DNA from: AR12 sp036265915
GTDB taxonomy: Bacteria > Methylomirabilota > Methylomirabilia > Rokubacteriales > CSP1-6
Reading direction: 5' to 3'
Assembly: GCA_036265915.1 (NCBI GenBank)
Contig: DATAOC010000020.1
Span: 1-64,000, forward strand
DNA length: 64,000 bases
Shown: positions 17,058 to 26,670 of the stretch, in pieces
How the letters are laid out: every line of letters starts with the position of its first letter
Numbering within the stretch: position 1 is the stretch's first letter
The notes under the pieces: generated by a model
Seen by the model: only the letters and a program-made list of their open reading frames with translations
Told to the model about the DNA's origin: nothing
Databases searched by the model: none
Position numbers and translations under genes: made by a program

Positions 17058-18547
17058 GGGCGGCGGATGCGCAGGGCGGCGTCATGTCGGCCATCGTCCG
17101 CGGCGGAGCGCTCACGCTCGGCGGCTCCATGGTGGCGCGCGCAGCCTCGATGGCCCAGTCGGTCGTCGTGGCGCGAGGCCTGGATCCCCATCGCCTCGGC
17201 GTCTTCGCGATCGTCAACTATGTCCTCACGCTCGGCGCCGCCGTCGTCGATCTCGGCGTGCCGGTGGCGGCCATGAAGCTCGTCGCGGAGTATCGAATCG
17301 CGCGGCCGGCCGCCGTGCGGCGGATCCTCGGCGTGCTCGCGTGGCTGAGCGTCGCGCTCGCCGGCGCCGGCGCCGTCGCGCTCGTGGGCGGGGCGGACCT
17401 TCTCAGCGCGTTCTATCGCGAGCCCGGCATGACGCCCCTTTTTCGCCTGGCCGCCGCGCTGCTCTTCGTCTCGCTCGTCGGCGGTTTCCTCACGGGCGTG
17501 CTCCAGGGCTTCCGGCGGATCGACACCCTCGCGGCGCTGACACCGGTGAAGGCGGTGGTGGCGCTGGCGGCGACGATCGTGCTGTTGCCGTCGCTCGGGC
17601 TGCTGGGCGTCATCCTCGCGTCCATCATCGCCGAGCTCGTCACCTGGCCGCTGATGGCGCGCCCGCTCCGGTCCGCCGTCGCCGTGGAGGCCGGCGCCAC
17701 GACCGAGAGTGTGCCAGCCGGCCTCGTGGTCGCGCGCGCGCTGGCGCTCAGCGTCCCGGTCGTGCTGAACGGGCTCGTCCTCTGGGGTGGCGCCTGGTTC
17801 ATCCGCTCGTACCTGGCCCGCGCCGCGGGGTACGAGGCGGTCGGCTACTTCCACGTCGCCGATGCCTCGGCGCGCTTGATCCTGCTCCTGCCCTCGGCGC
17901 TCGCCGTGCCGTATGTCCCCGCCGTGTCGGAGTCCTCGGCGGTCGGCCGCGATGCCATGCGCTCGATGGTCGAGGGGACGCTGCGCGTGACGCTGCTCGT
18001 GGTGGCGCCCGCCGGTGTCCTGCTGAGCCTGGCCGCGGAGCCGCTGCTGCGGCTCGTGTACGGGCCCGCGTACGCGGCCGCCGCTGGCCTGACGTCGATG
18101 CTGGTGCTCGCCGCCGGGGTGCAGGCATTCGGTCTGATCATCTGGTCGACGCTCGTCGGTGCTGGACGAACGTGGTCCGGCTTCGGCATCCAGGCGGCTG
18201 CACAGGCGACGCTCATCGCGTTGACGGTCGCGCTCGTGCCGGCACACGGGCTCGTCGGCGTCGGCGTCGCCGCCCTCACCGCATCGGTGGGCGGCGCGGT
18301 CGTCGGTGTCGCCATCGTGCGCCGCGATCTCGGCATCCGGCTGGCGGCCCTGCGCGGCGCGCTCGCGATCACGCTCGGCGGCTGGGGCGCGGCGCTGCTC
18401 CTGTGGCTGGCCGGCGCCACCGGCTGGATGGAGGCCGTCGCGCTGGCGGCCGCGGTCATCACACTCGAGCTCGGTGAACTGTCGGCGGGCGAGCGCCGGT
18501 TCATCGCCGGACGCCTCCGGCTGCGCGCCGCGGAGGCCGGCCGGTGA
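17054..18547 (+). CDS. flippase of the Wzx/PST family
   Basis: A 497-aa polytopic membrane protein with about 14 hydrophobic segments and the N-terminal pattern typical of polysaccharide flippases (GGALTLGGSMVARAASMAQS, then VVVARGLDPHRLGVFAI). It would move undecaprenyl-linked repeat units to the periplasmic leaflet for the Wzy-like protein. The ATG at 17054 overlaps the preceding stop as ATGA; the longer open frame from 16889 is not needed. The following gene starts inside its stop (GTGA). Confidence 0.88.
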   Translation: MRAADAQGGVMSAIVRGGALTLGGSMVARAASMAQSVVVARGLDPHRLGVFAIVNYVLTLGAAVVDLGVPVAAMKLVAEYRIARPAAVRRILGVLAWLSVALAGAGAVALVGGADLLSAFYREPGMTPLFRLAAALLFVSLVGGFLTGVLQGFRRIDTLAALTPVKAVVALAATIVLLPSLGLLGVILASIIAELVTWPLMARPLRSAVAVEAGATTESVPAGLVVARALALSVPVVLNGLVLWGGAWFIRSYLARAAGYEAVGYFHVADASARLILLLPSALAVPYVPAVSESSAVGRDAMRSMVEGTLRVTLLVVAPAGVLLSLAAEPLLRLVYGPAYAAAAGLTSMLVLAAGVQAFGLIIWSTLVGAGRTWSGFGIQAAAQATLIALTVALVPAHGLVGVGVAALTASVGGAVVGVAIVRRDLGIRLAALRGALAITLGGWGAALLLWLAGATGWMEAVALAAAVITLELGELSAGERRFIAGRLRLRAAEAGR

Positions 18548-19869
18548 GCCGTTCGCTGACGAGCTGCCAGCTCTCGATCGTGATCCCGGCTCTCGACGAA
18601 GGCGCCAGCATCGGCGAGCTGGTGCGCCGGCTCGTCGCGGAGACGATGCGGCTCGGCGTCGACTCGGAGATCATCGTCGTCGACGGCGGGTCGGTGGACG
18701 GCACGCCGCGCTGGGCGGCCGAGGCGGGCGCGACGGTCGTGCGGCAGCCCGGGCGGGGCTATGCGGATGCGCTGCTGGCCGGCATCCGCAACGCGCGCGG
18801 GGAGTACGTGGCGACGATGGACGCCGACTACTCGCACGACCCCGACTTCCTGCGCACATTGTGGGCCGCGCGGCACGACGCGGAGGTCGTGATCGCTTCG
18901 CGCTATGTGGCCGGCGGCTACGCGTACATGCCGCGATTCCGGCGCGTGCTCAGCCGCATCCTGAACGGCGTGAGCCGCTCCGTGCTCGCGCTGCCGTTTC
19001 GCGACCTCTCCAGCGGCTTCCGCCTCTATCGCGCCGACGTCGTCCGCGCGCTGGCCCCCCGGGCGCGGCGCTTCGACGTCCTGATCGAGATCCTCGCCCG
19101 GATTCGCGCGGAGGGCTGGCGGGTGACCGAGGTGCCGTTTCACTACCGCCAGCGTCAGGGCGGTCGCTCGCACGCCGGCCTCGTGAGCTTCGGCATCGCG
19201 TACGCGCGAACGCTGGCCCGCATGTGGGCCCTCCGCAACTCGCTCGAGTCCGCGGATTACGACGATCGCGCGTTCAACTCGCGGATCCCGATCCAGCGCT
19301 TCTGGCAGCGTCGGCGGTACGCGATCGTGCTCGGCATGCTCGGCCACGCCGACGCCGTGCTCGACGTGGGCTGCGGCTCGTCGAAGATCCTCGAGGCGCT
19401 GCCCCACGCCGTTGGCCTCGACCTGAACTTCAAGGCCCTGCGCTTTCGCCGGCAGACGAACCGGCTCGTGGTCACCGGCGACGCGCGGGTCCTGCCGTTC
19501 CGGGACGGCGAGTTCGGCGCCGTCATCTGCTCGGAGATGCTCGAGCACGTGCCGTTCGACGCGCGCATCTTCGACGAGCTCGCGCGCGTGCTGCGTCCCG
19601 GCGGCGTGCTCGTGGTCGGCACGCCGGACTATGGCCGCTGGCAGTGGCCGTTCATCGAATGGTGGTACACGCGTCTGCTGCCCGGCGCGCACGGCCACGA
19701 TCACGTGGAGCGCTACACCGAGGCCAGCCTTCGCCGGTGCCTGGCCGAGGCCGGCTTTGTCACCGAGCAGATTCGCTCGATCTGGCGGGCGGAGCTGATC
19801 CTGAAGTGCAGGAAGCGGCCGGCCGCGGTGGCGGCGACCGCCCCGCCATGGCCCGCAGCGTCTCGGTGA
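18544..19869 (+). CDS. glycosyltransferase family 2 - methyltransferase fusion
   Basis: A 441-aa two-domain protein. Residues 1-~235 are a GT2 domain of the dolichyl-phosphate mannosyltransferase type: LSIVIPALDEG, EIIVVDGGSVDGT, MDADYSHDP as the DxD region, and SSGFRLYR. Residues ~250-430 are a class I SAM methyltransferase: VLDVGCGSSKILEAL, a motif II EMLEHV, and a VLRPGGVLVVGTP strand. The DPM-like half has no C-terminal membrane helices. Fusion suggests the same acceptor is glycosylated and methylated. GTG start in a GTGA overlap; its end overlaps the next gene by 22 bases. Confidence 0.85.
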   Translation: MSRSLTSCQLSIVIPALDEGASIGELVRRLVAETMRLGVDSEIIVVDGGSVDGTPRWAAEAGATVVRQPGRGYADALLAGIRNARGEYVATMDADYSHDPDFLRTLWAARHDAEVVIASRYVAGGYAYMPRFRRVLSRILNGVSRSVLALPFRDLSSGFRLYRADVVRALAPRARRFDVLIEILARIRAEGWRVTEVPFHYRQRQGGRSHAGLVSFGIAYARTLARMWALRNSLESADYDDRAFNSRIPIQRFWQRRRYAIVLGMLGHADAVLDVGCGSSKILEALPHAVGLDLNFKALRFRRQTNRLVVTGDARVLPFRDGEFGAVICSEMLEHVPFDARIFDELARVLRPGGVLVVGTPDYGRWQWPFIEWWYTRLLPGAHGHDHVERYTEASLRRCLAEAGFVTEQIRSIWRAELILKCRKRPAAVAATAPPWPAASR

Positions 19870-20777
19870 TCGTGCCGACGTACCGACGCGAGGCGCTGCT
19901 GCGCCGCACGCTCGCCGATGTGCTGCGCCTCGACTGGCCGGACCTCGATGTGGTCGTGGTCGACCAGACCGAGACCCACGAGGCGGAGACGCGCGACCTG
20001 CTGGCGGCCCTCCGCGGCCGCATCCATCACATCCGACACGCGCCACCGGGCGTGGTGGGCGCGCTCAATCGCGGGCTGACGGCGGCGCGCGGCGAGATCG
20101 CGCTGCTGCTCGACGACGACATCGCGATCAGCGACCGCAGGCTGGTCGCTCACCACGTCGCGAACTACGACGATCCCGCCGTCGGCGCCGTGGCGGGCCG
20201 CGTGCTGGACGCCGGCGATCCGCGCCCCGGAGCCTATGACGCCCGTTCGAGCGACGCCGTGTGGGGATTCTTTCACTCGCGCTGGGACCACGACACTCGC
20301 GCCGACGTGACAACGGCGCCCGGCGCCAACATGTCGGTGCGCCGGCAGCTCGCCCTCCATCTCGGCGGCATCGACGAGCGTATTCGCGGCAACGGCTTCC
20401 GCTGGGAGAACGATCTGTGCCTCACCCTTCGCGCCGCCGGCTTCCGGGTCGTCTACGACCCGGCGCCGGCGGTGCTGCACTACTACGGCAGCGCGGGCGG
20501 GAACGACAACCGTCACCTGCTCGGCCGTGAGCGCGCCTCGCACGCCTGGTATCGCGACTTCTTCCACAACCACGTCTATGTGACGCTCAAGCACCTGCCG
20601 CGCGGCACGCTGCCCGTGCTGCTGTGGCGGCTGTACCGCGCGCACGTCCTGAACCGTCCCTTCGTGCGCGAGGGGCCCGGGTTCGTGGCGGCGCGACACG
20701 CCGCGTTCGTGCGTGGCGTGGCCGCGGGACGCGCCAGCGACCGCCGGCGAAAAGCCGTGCGAGGGGCCGCCGCGTGA
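19848..20777 (+). CDS. glycosyltransferase family 2
   Basis: A 309-aa GT-A fold enzyme: VSVIVPTYRREALLRRTL at the N-terminus, DVVVVDQT, LLLDDDIAI supplying the metal-binding DxD, and GIDERIRGNGFRWENDLC, where the ED-type acid resembles the catalytic base motif of rhamnosyl/GT2 enzymes. No membrane anchor. The ATG overlaps the end of the upstream fusion gene by 22 bases, and it has no ribosome site of its own beyond GGAAG further up. Donor and acceptor sugars are unknown. Confidence 0.82.
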   Translation: MARSVSVIVPTYRREALLRRTLADVLRLDWPDLDVVVVDQTETHEAETRDLLAALRGRIHHIRHAPPGVVGALNRGLTAARGEIALLLDDDIAISDRRLVAHHVANYDDPAVGAVAGRVLDAGDPRPGAYDARSSDAVWGFFHSRWDHDTRADVTTAPGANMSVRRQLALHLGGIDERIRGNGFRWENDLCLTLRAAGFRVVYDPAPAVLHYYGSAGGNDNRHLLGRERASHAWYRDFFHNHVYVTLKHLPRGTLPVLLWRLYRAHVLNRPFVREGPGFVAARHAAFVRGVAAGRASDRRRKAVRGAAA

Positions 20778-22282
20778 GCCGGCGCGCCTGGCTGCCGGCC
20801 CTCGGCGCGATCCTCGCCGCCGCGCTCGTGCTCCGGCTCGTCTTCTTCGTCGGCTTGACGGGCTGGGACGACCTCGAGTATCGCGAGGCGAGCGCGCGGC
20901 TCTTCGCCGGCGATCCGGTGCCGCACTCGCTCTTCGGGCTGCGCTGGGGCCTCACGCTGCCGCTCGGCATCGTGCAGGCGCTCGGTGGCCACGGCGAGCA
21001 CGCGACGGCGCTGGTGCCGCTGGCGTACTCGCTGGCGGGCATCGTGCTCACCTTCGCGCTCGGGCGGTGGCTCGCCGGTGAGCGCGCCGGTCTCGCCGCC
21101 GCCGCTGTCCTCGCGCTGGTGCCGCTCGACGCGCTCGCGGCCAGCGACCTGCACGCCGACCTGCCGGCCAGCGTGTTCCTGGCGCTCGCGGCGTACCTGG
21201 CCCTGCGCGCCGGGGCGTCGTCGAGGGCGCGCACCTGGCTGGCGCTGGCCGGGGCCTGTGTCGCGGTCGCCACGCTGACGAAGGAGTCGTCCCTCGCGTT
21301 CGTCCTGGTGCTGCTGGTGTGGGGGATCCGCCGCCGCTGGTCGCCGGCCGCCGGCACGAGCGTCGCGCTCGGGTTCATCGTTGTCGTCGCCGTGGACACG
21401 GCGTGGCTGCGCGTCGCCACCGGCGCCTGGCTCTACCGCCTCTCCCCGGCCATCACGGCGCCACACGCGGCTCACATGCGGATGACCGTGCCCTCGCACG
21501 CGTGGATGGCCGACTACGTCGCGATGTTGCTCGATCCGCGTGCCGGTCACTTCGCCGAGCTCGGCGGTGTCTTCTATCTCGTCGTTCTCGCCACCGTGGC
21601 TGCGCTGGCGGTCCGGGCAGTGATGCTCAGCGACGTGGTCGTGTGGTGGGGGACGCTCCTGGCGGCGCTCAGCCTCGCGCCGCTGGACGCCTCCTTCACG
21701 CGACCGATGTTCGTCCACTTTGCGCGCACGGCGCAGCCGCTGCTGATTCCGTTCGCGCTGACCATCGGCCTCGGGCTCGCCGCGTGGCGCGGCGGTCGTC
21801 TCGTGCCCGCGGCGTTCGCCGGCGGCTTCGCCGTCCTCTGCGCGGCCGGCCTCTGGGCCACCCACTTCGACGGGCGCCAGTGGGCCGCGGTGGCGCGCCA
21901 GGCGGCGCCCGTGATCGAGCGTGCCGCCGATGTCCCGGTGATGACGGATGCGATCACCGCGGCGCTGCTGCGCTCGCTGCTGTCCGAGCGGCGCGCGCCG
22001 GCCGTCACCACGGCCGTGGTGTCCGGGGCGGCGCCCGCGCTGGTGCTCCGCGACCCGCTCTTCATCGCGAGCGCGCTGCAGCATGAGCGGCCGGTGGCGG
22101 CCGCGGTGCTGTCGCCGCCCGCCGAGGCGGAACGCGTGGCCGTGTTCGAGCGCCGTCAGCGGCCACGCCTTCGCGCCTGGCTCGGCCAGGCCGGCTCGCG
22201 ATCACCGACGACGGACGCCGCGACGCTGTGGCGGGTGGGCGGAGCCGCCACGGCGGTGCGTACGGCAGAGGCCAGCCGCTGA
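20774..22282 (+). CDS. membrane glycosyltransferase of the GT39/ArnT type
   Basis: A 502-aa protein with about 10-12 transmembrane helices (starting ALGAILAAALVLRLVFFVG). A periplasmic first loop carries acidic residues (GWDDLEYREASARL) at the position of the catalytic Asp/Glu of PMT/ArnT enzymes. Such enzymes use polyprenyl-phosphate sugars on the outer face of the inner membrane. The last ~130 residues are a soluble periplasmic region. The GTG start overlaps the previous stop. Confidence 0.78.
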   Translation: MSRRAWLPALGAILAAALVLRLVFFVGLTGWDDLEYREASARLFAGDPVPHSLFGLRWGLTLPLGIVQALGGHGEHATALVPLAYSLAGIVLTFALGRWLAGERAGLAAAAVLALVPLDALAASDLHADLPASVFLALAAYLALRAGASSRARTWLALAGACVAVATLTKESSLAFVLVLLVWGIRRRWSPAAGTSVALGFIVVVAVDTAWLRVATGAWLYRLSPAITAPHAAHMRMTVPSHAWMADYVAMLLDPRAGHFAELGGVFYLVVLATVAALAVRAVMLSDVVVWWGTLLAALSLAPLDASFTRPMFVHFARTAQPLLIPFALTIGLGLAAWRGGRLVPAAFAGGFAVLCAAGLWATHFDGRQWAAVARQAAPVIERAADVPVMTDAITAALLRSLLSERRAPAVTTAVVSGAAPALVLRDPLFIASALQHERPVAAAVLSPPAEAERVAVFERRQRPRLRAWLGQAGSRSPTTDAATLWRVGGAATAVRTAEASR

Positions 22283-23349
22283 TGCGCATCGTGATCGACG
22301 GGCGCGGGCTCAGCGGCAACACGACCGGTGCTGGCAACGCGCTCGGGTGGCTGCTGGCGCGACTGAAGGCGGACGCCCCCGAGCACGACTACGTCGTGCT
22401 CACGCCGCCGGCCGCAAGCTGGCGCCTGCGACGCCAGCTCTGGTGGGAGCAGGTGGAGTTCCCGCGCCAGGCGGCGCGGCTCCGCGCCGACGTCATGCAC
22501 GTGCCCGGCGGAACATCGACGCCGCTCGCGGGTCGGCGCCGCACCGTCGTGACGCTTCACGATCTGGCGCCGAGCGCGCATCCGGAGTGGCTGCCGCCGG
22601 GGCCGGGACGCTGGTACTGGGGCCGCTGGGTCGCGTGGACGGCGTCATTTGCCGACTGCGTGCTGGTGCCGTCGGAGGCGACCCGGCGCGACGCCATCGC
22701 GCGCGGCGGCATCGCCGAGCGCCGCGTGCGGGTCACGCCATGGGGCGTGCCCCCGGACGTGGCGGAGGGCATTCCGGCCGGCGCCGCTCGGGCCGCCCGC
22801 GAGCGGCATCATCTCCCCGAGCGCTACGTGCTCTATGCCGGCACCATCGACCGACGCAAGGACTACCGCACGCTGCTCCTCGCCCTGCGAGAGCTGCACG
22901 CCGACCTGGCGCTCGTCGTCGCCGGCAGCGTGGTGGCGGGACGCACGGACTTCGAGGCCGTCATCGACGCCCTCGCGCTCCGTCCCCGCGTCCGCGTGCT
23001 CGGCTACGTGCCGCGCGCCGATCTGCTCGGCCTGTACGCAGGCGCGGCGGCGTTTGTCTATCCGTCGTTCTACGAGGGATTCGGCCTGCCGGTGCTCGAG
23101 GCGATGGCGATCGGCGCACCGGTCGTGACCTATCGCGTCTGCTCCCTGCCGGAGGTGGCGGGCGACGCCGCCATCCTGCTCGAGCCGCCGGTGTCGCCCT
23201 CGGCCCTTGCGGCGGCGCTCGCGCGCGTGCTGGACGACGGCCCGTGCCGTCGCCAGCTCGTGGCGGCCGGGCGGGCGCGCGCGCGGCGGTTCGACTGGGG
23301 CGCGACCGCGCGTGCGACGCTCGACGCCTACGCGGGCGTGCCGGCGTGA
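22282..23349 (+). CDS. glycosyltransferase family 4
   Basis: A 355-aa GT-B enzyme. The N-terminal half has IVIDGRGLSGNTTGAGN and a TLHDLAP motif. The C-terminal GT4 domain shows YVLYAGTIDRRKDY and the EX7E-type motif YEGFGLPVLEAMA that contacts the nucleotide-sugar. The layout is close to WbnH/mannosyltransferase-B-like enzymes of EPS loci. It starts on the last base of the previous stop. The sugar specificity is not readable. Confidence 0.85.
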   Translation: MRIVIDGRGLSGNTTGAGNALGWLLARLKADAPEHDYVVLTPPAASWRLRRQLWWEQVEFPRQAARLRADVMHVPGGTSTPLAGRRRTVVTLHDLAPSAHPEWLPPGPGRWYWGRWVAWTASFADCVLVPSEATRRDAIARGGIAERRVRVTPWGVPPDVAEGIPAGAARAARERHHLPERYVLYAGTIDRRKDYRTLLLALRELHADLALVVAGSVVAGRTDFEAVIDALALRPRVRVLGYVPRADLLGLYAGAAAFVYPSFYEGFGLPVLEAMAIGAPVVTYRVCSLPEVAGDAAILLEPPVSPSALAAALARVLDDGPCRRQLVAAGRARARRFDWGATARATLDAYAGVPA

Positions 23350-23353
23350 CCGC

Positions 23354-24496
23354 ATGACGATGCTCTTTCTCGCCTACGCGCACGAGCGTGGCCTCACTGC
23401 CGACGTCGGTGGCTTTCGCAAGCTGTGGGAGCTCGCGGCCGCCGTGGCCCGGCGCGGGCCGCGCGTCGAGGTCTTGTATCCGCGGCTGCCGGGACACCGC
23501 GCGCTCCGCGACGTGCCGCATCGCGACTACGCGGTGGTCAACCGGCCGTTGCTGCGCCCGCTGACGGCGTATGGCGCGCTGTGCGCGGCCGCACTGCGCA
23601 TCCGCCCGAGACCCGACGTCGTGTACTTCCGCATCGGCCTCGCACTGCTGCCAGCCGCGCTGCTGCGCGCGCGCGGCGCCCGCGTGGTCGTGGAAATCAA
23701 TGCCGATCCGTGCGAGTTCCAGGCGGTCGAGGGTGCCGGGCGCGCGGCGCGCCGCCTCGCGCGGCTCGTTCTCGCCGCCAGCGTGCGCGTCAGCCACCTC
23801 GCGGTCGCGGTCACCCCGGGGCTGGCGCAGCGGCTCATCGACGATCTCGGCGTTCCGCGCGGGCGGGTGGTGCTCAGCCCGAGCGCGACCGATACCACGC
23901 ACTTCGTCCCCGCCGACGCGACGGTGGCGCGCCGCCGGCTCGGCCTCGACCCCGATCGTCCGACGGTCGGCTTCGTCGGCGTGTTCTACCGGCACCAGGG
24001 CGTCCCCACGCTGCTGCACGCCGTGGCGGAGCTGCGCTGCCGCGTCCCCGGCATCCTGGCGCTCGTCGTCGGCGACGGCGTCATGCGGCGGGCGTGGGAG
24101 GCCGAGGCGGCGGCGCTGTCGCTCGGCGACGCCGTGCGCTTCACCGGCCAGGTCGCGTATGCCGACGTGCCGGCGTACTTCAACGCGATGGACGTCGTGG
24201 CGGCGCCGTTTACCGCTCACCGCGGTGAGACGTCGCCGTTCAAGGTGCTCGACGCCCTCGCCTGCGCGCGGCCCGTGGTGGCGTCCGATCTGCCCTCGGT
24301 GCGCACGCTTGCCGACAGCGGCGCGCTGACGCTCGTGCCGCCCGACGACCCGGCCGCGCTCGCGAAGGCCCTGGGGGAGCTGCTGGCCGACCCCGGCCAC
24401 CGGGTCGCGATGGGATGGAAGGGGCGCGGCTTCGTCGAGCGGCACGCGAGCTGGGACCACGCGGCGGCAACGCTGCTCGGGGCGCTCGCGCGATGA
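23354..24496 (+). CDS. glycosyltransferase family 4
   Basis: A 380-aa GT-B enzyme. The N-terminus (LFLAYAHERGLTADVGGFRKL) is less conserved than in neighbouring GT4 proteins. The C-terminal domain has VGFVGVFYRHQGVPTLL and SPFKVLDALACARPVVASD in place of the usual EX7E motif; the first acid is the Glu of GETSPF and the second is Asp in VLDAL. The start ATG is 4 bases after the previous stop. The next gene overlaps as ATGA. Confidence 0.82.
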   Translation: MTMLFLAYAHERGLTADVGGFRKLWELAAAVARRGPRVEVLYPRLPGHRALRDVPHRDYAVVNRPLLRPLTAYGALCAAALRIRPRPDVVYFRIGLALLPAALLRARGARVVVEINADPCEFQAVEGAGRAARRLARLVLAASVRVSHLAVAVTPGLAQRLIDDLGVPRGRVVLSPSATDTTHFVPADATVARRRLGLDPDRPTVGFVGVFYRHQGVPTLLHAVAELRCRVPGILALVVGDGVMRRAWEAEAAALSLGDAVRFTGQVAYADVPAYFNAMDVVAAPFTAHRGETSPFKVLDALACARPVVASDLPSVRTLADSGALTLVPPDDPAALAKALGELLADPGHRVAMGWKGRGFVERHASWDHAAATLLGALAR

Positions 24497-25680
24497 AGGT
24501 CGTCATCCTCACCAAGCGCACGCTCGCGCACGGCTTCGGCGGCGTCGAAGCATACGTGCACCACCTGGCGCGGGCGGCGGCCGCGCTGGGGCACGACGTC
24601 GTCGTGCTGGCCACCGCGCATCCCGATGCGCGCGCCGCGGACGCGGTGAGCGGCTACCGCGTCGAGTACCTCGCCGGCACCGCGCCCGGCGTCTACTCCG
24701 ACGCCTTCTGGCGGATCAGCGCCGACGCCGTGCGCCGGCACGCCCCCTACGACCTGCTCTACAGCACCAACCTCGCCGGCTACGGCGCCGCCCTCGCCGG
24801 TGTGCCGCGGCCGCACGTCGCGTGGTGCACCGGGCGCACGCTCGGCCACCTGCGCAGCGAGTGGCACGATCGCGCCGGGATCCGCGCGCTCGCCGGCTAT
24901 CCCAAGGCGGCGCTGGCGCTCTTGTACTACGCGGCGCTCGAGCGGCGGCTCTATCGCCGCCTCGACGGCATCGTCGCCGAGGACGACGGCACGTGCGCGG
25001 CGCTGCGCCGGCGTGGCTGGCCGGTGCGCCTGGTGCACACGGGCGTCGACACCGGCGAGTTCCGCCCTCACGCCGGCGTTCGCGCGCAGACGCGCGACTG
25101 GCTCGGGATCCCGCGGGACGCCGAGGTGCTGTTCATGGCCGCGGCCGTCAATCGGCAGAAGGGGATTGCGCTCGGCGTCGATGTGTTCGACCGGCTCGCC
25201 GCATCGCGGCCGCGCCTGCACTTGGTCGTCGCCGGCGACGGTCCCGAGCGGCGCGCGCTGGAGGCTCGGGCGCGGCGCGGGCACGGGGGCGCGCGTGTCC
25301 GCTTCGTCGGCGCCGTCCCCGAGGGCAGCATGTCGCGCTATCACGCCGCCGCGGACGTGCTGCTCTATCCCACGCGCCGCACGGAAGGCGTGCCGCGCGC
25401 AATTCTGGAAGGCATGGCCACCGGCCTGGTCGTGGTCGCGACCGACCGCGGCGGCGTGCGCACCGCCGTCCGCGACGGCGACACCGGTGTGCTGCTGCCG
25501 CGGCCGGCGATCGGGCTGCTCGAGCGCGCGGTGGCCGGCCTGCTCGCCGATCCCGCGCGACGTCGCGCACTGGCCGACCGCGCGCTCGCCGTCGCGCGCG
25601 AGGAGTTCGACCTGCACGAAACGGTCAGCGCCGTGCTCGAGACGGCGGGCGCGGGCGGGCGCGCGGCGGTGCGCGCGTGA
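24493..25680 (+). CDS. glycosyltransferase family 4
   Basis: A 395-aa GT-B enzyme with a glycine-rich acceptor-side loop at the N-terminus (LAHGFGGVEAYVHHLARAA), a VVIADGDGPERRAL-like donor region (LVVAGDGPERR) and the EX7E motif TEGVPRAILEGMA. A His-rich segment (YHAAADVLLYPTRR) precedes that motif, as in other GT4 enzymes. It is one of six GT4 genes in the locus. ATGA overlap with the gene before, GTGA with the gene after. Confidence 0.85.
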   Translation: MKVVILTKRTLAHGFGGVEAYVHHLARAAAALGHDVVVLATAHPDARAADAVSGYRVEYLAGTAPGVYSDAFWRISADAVRRHAPYDLLYSTNLAGYGAALAGVPRPHVAWCTGRTLGHLRSEWHDRAGIRALAGYPKAALALLYYAALERRLYRRLDGIVAEDDGTCAALRRRGWPVRLVHTGVDTGEFRPHAGVRAQTRDWLGIPRDAEVLFMAAAVNRQKGIALGVDVFDRLAASRPRLHLVVAGDGPERRALEARARRGHGGARVRFVGAVPEGSMSRYHAAADVLLYPTRRTEGVPRAILEGMATGLVVVATDRGGVRTAVRDGDTGVLLPRPAIGLLERAVAGLLADPARRRALADRALAVAREEFDLHETVSAVLETAGAGGRAAVRA

Positions 25681-26669
25681 GCGTGCGCAGCGTCGGGCGC
25701 CGCGTGCTGTCGCTGGCGCCCGTCCTCGGGCTCGTCGCCCGCCCGGAGCCGCGCCCCGACGGCATCAGCGCGATTGTCCGCGTGCGCGGTGAGGAGGAGT
25801 GGATCGAGCCGGCGCTGCTGTCGATCACCGACTTCGCCGACGAGATCGTCGTGCTCGACAACGGCGCGTCCTCGGCGGCGCGCGAGGCGATCGACGCACT
25901 CGCCGAGCGGCTCGGATCGCAGCTCGTCCGCGTGGAGTGCCCCGCGCTCGATCTCTTCGAGGTCTCGAACCTCGGGCTCGCGCGCGCCCGCTATCGGTTC
26001 GTGGTGCGGTGGGACGCTGACTTCGTCGCGCACACCGAGGGGCCGGGTGACGTGCGCCATCTCCGGCACCATCTGCTGACCCTCGATCGGCGGCGGTTCT
26101 TCCGGATCGTCATCCCCGCGGCCGAGGTCGCCGGCGATCTCCGTCACCAGTTTCCCGATCGCCGCCTGCGCTTCGACGGCGAGGCGCACACCGCGTCCGC
26201 GCACGCCCGCTATGTCAAGGTCACGCGCGACACGCCGACGGAATCGCTCGGCGCCGCCGACCGGCCGCTGCGCGGGCGCGCGCGGCTGACGCTGGCCCTC
26301 GAGGCCCTGGCGCTGCCGCCCGTCTACGCGATCCTCCGCTGGCCGACGGTCGCCTACTTCCACGTGCACGTGAAGCCCGCGCGGCACCTGCTGCTCCGCC
26401 ACTTCTGGCTCGAGTGGCTGGCGGAGCCCGATACCGCCCGGTATCCGACGCTCGAGTCCTACGCGCGCGAGCAGGCGCGCATCCGCTGGGGCATTGCCGA
26501 CGCCGACGCCGCGGCCGAGCACCTGATGCGTCGTCTGTGGGCGGGGCTCGTGCCGTTCGACGAGTCGGTCTGCGGGCCGTACCCGGCGCTGCTGCGGCCG
26601 CATCTCGACGTGAGCCGCTACACCGTGCAGTACGCCGGCGCGCAGATCGTCGGGCGGAGGGAGCGCTGA
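25677..26669 (+). CDS. glycosyltransferase family 2-like protein
   Basis: A 330-aa protein with a GT-A-type N-terminal half: ISAIVRVRGEEEWIEPALLS, IVVLDNGASSA, and VVRWDADFVAH providing a D-x-D. The second half is a long Arg-rich region with FRIVIPAAEVAGDL and no other recognised domain. It looks like glycosyltransferases that carry LPS-core-type GT2 signatures, but the divergence makes this less certain than for its neighbours. GTG start inside the previous stop. Confidence 0.65.
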   Translation: MSVRSVGRRVLSLAPVLGLVARPEPRPDGISAIVRVRGEEEWIEPALLSITDFADEIVVLDNGASSAAREAIDALAERLGSQLVRVECPALDLFEVSNLGLARARYRFVVRWDADFVAHTEGPGDVRHLRHHLLTLDRRRFFRIVIPAAEVAGDLRHQFPDRRLRFDGEAHTASAHARYVKVTRDTPTESLGAADRPLRGRARLTLALEALALPPVYAILRWPTVAYFHVHVKPARHLLLRHFWLEWLAEPDTARYPTLESYAREQARIRWGIADADAAAEHLMRRLWAGLVPFDESVCGPYPALLRPHLDVSRYTVQYAGAQIVGRRER

Positions 26670-26670
26670 C

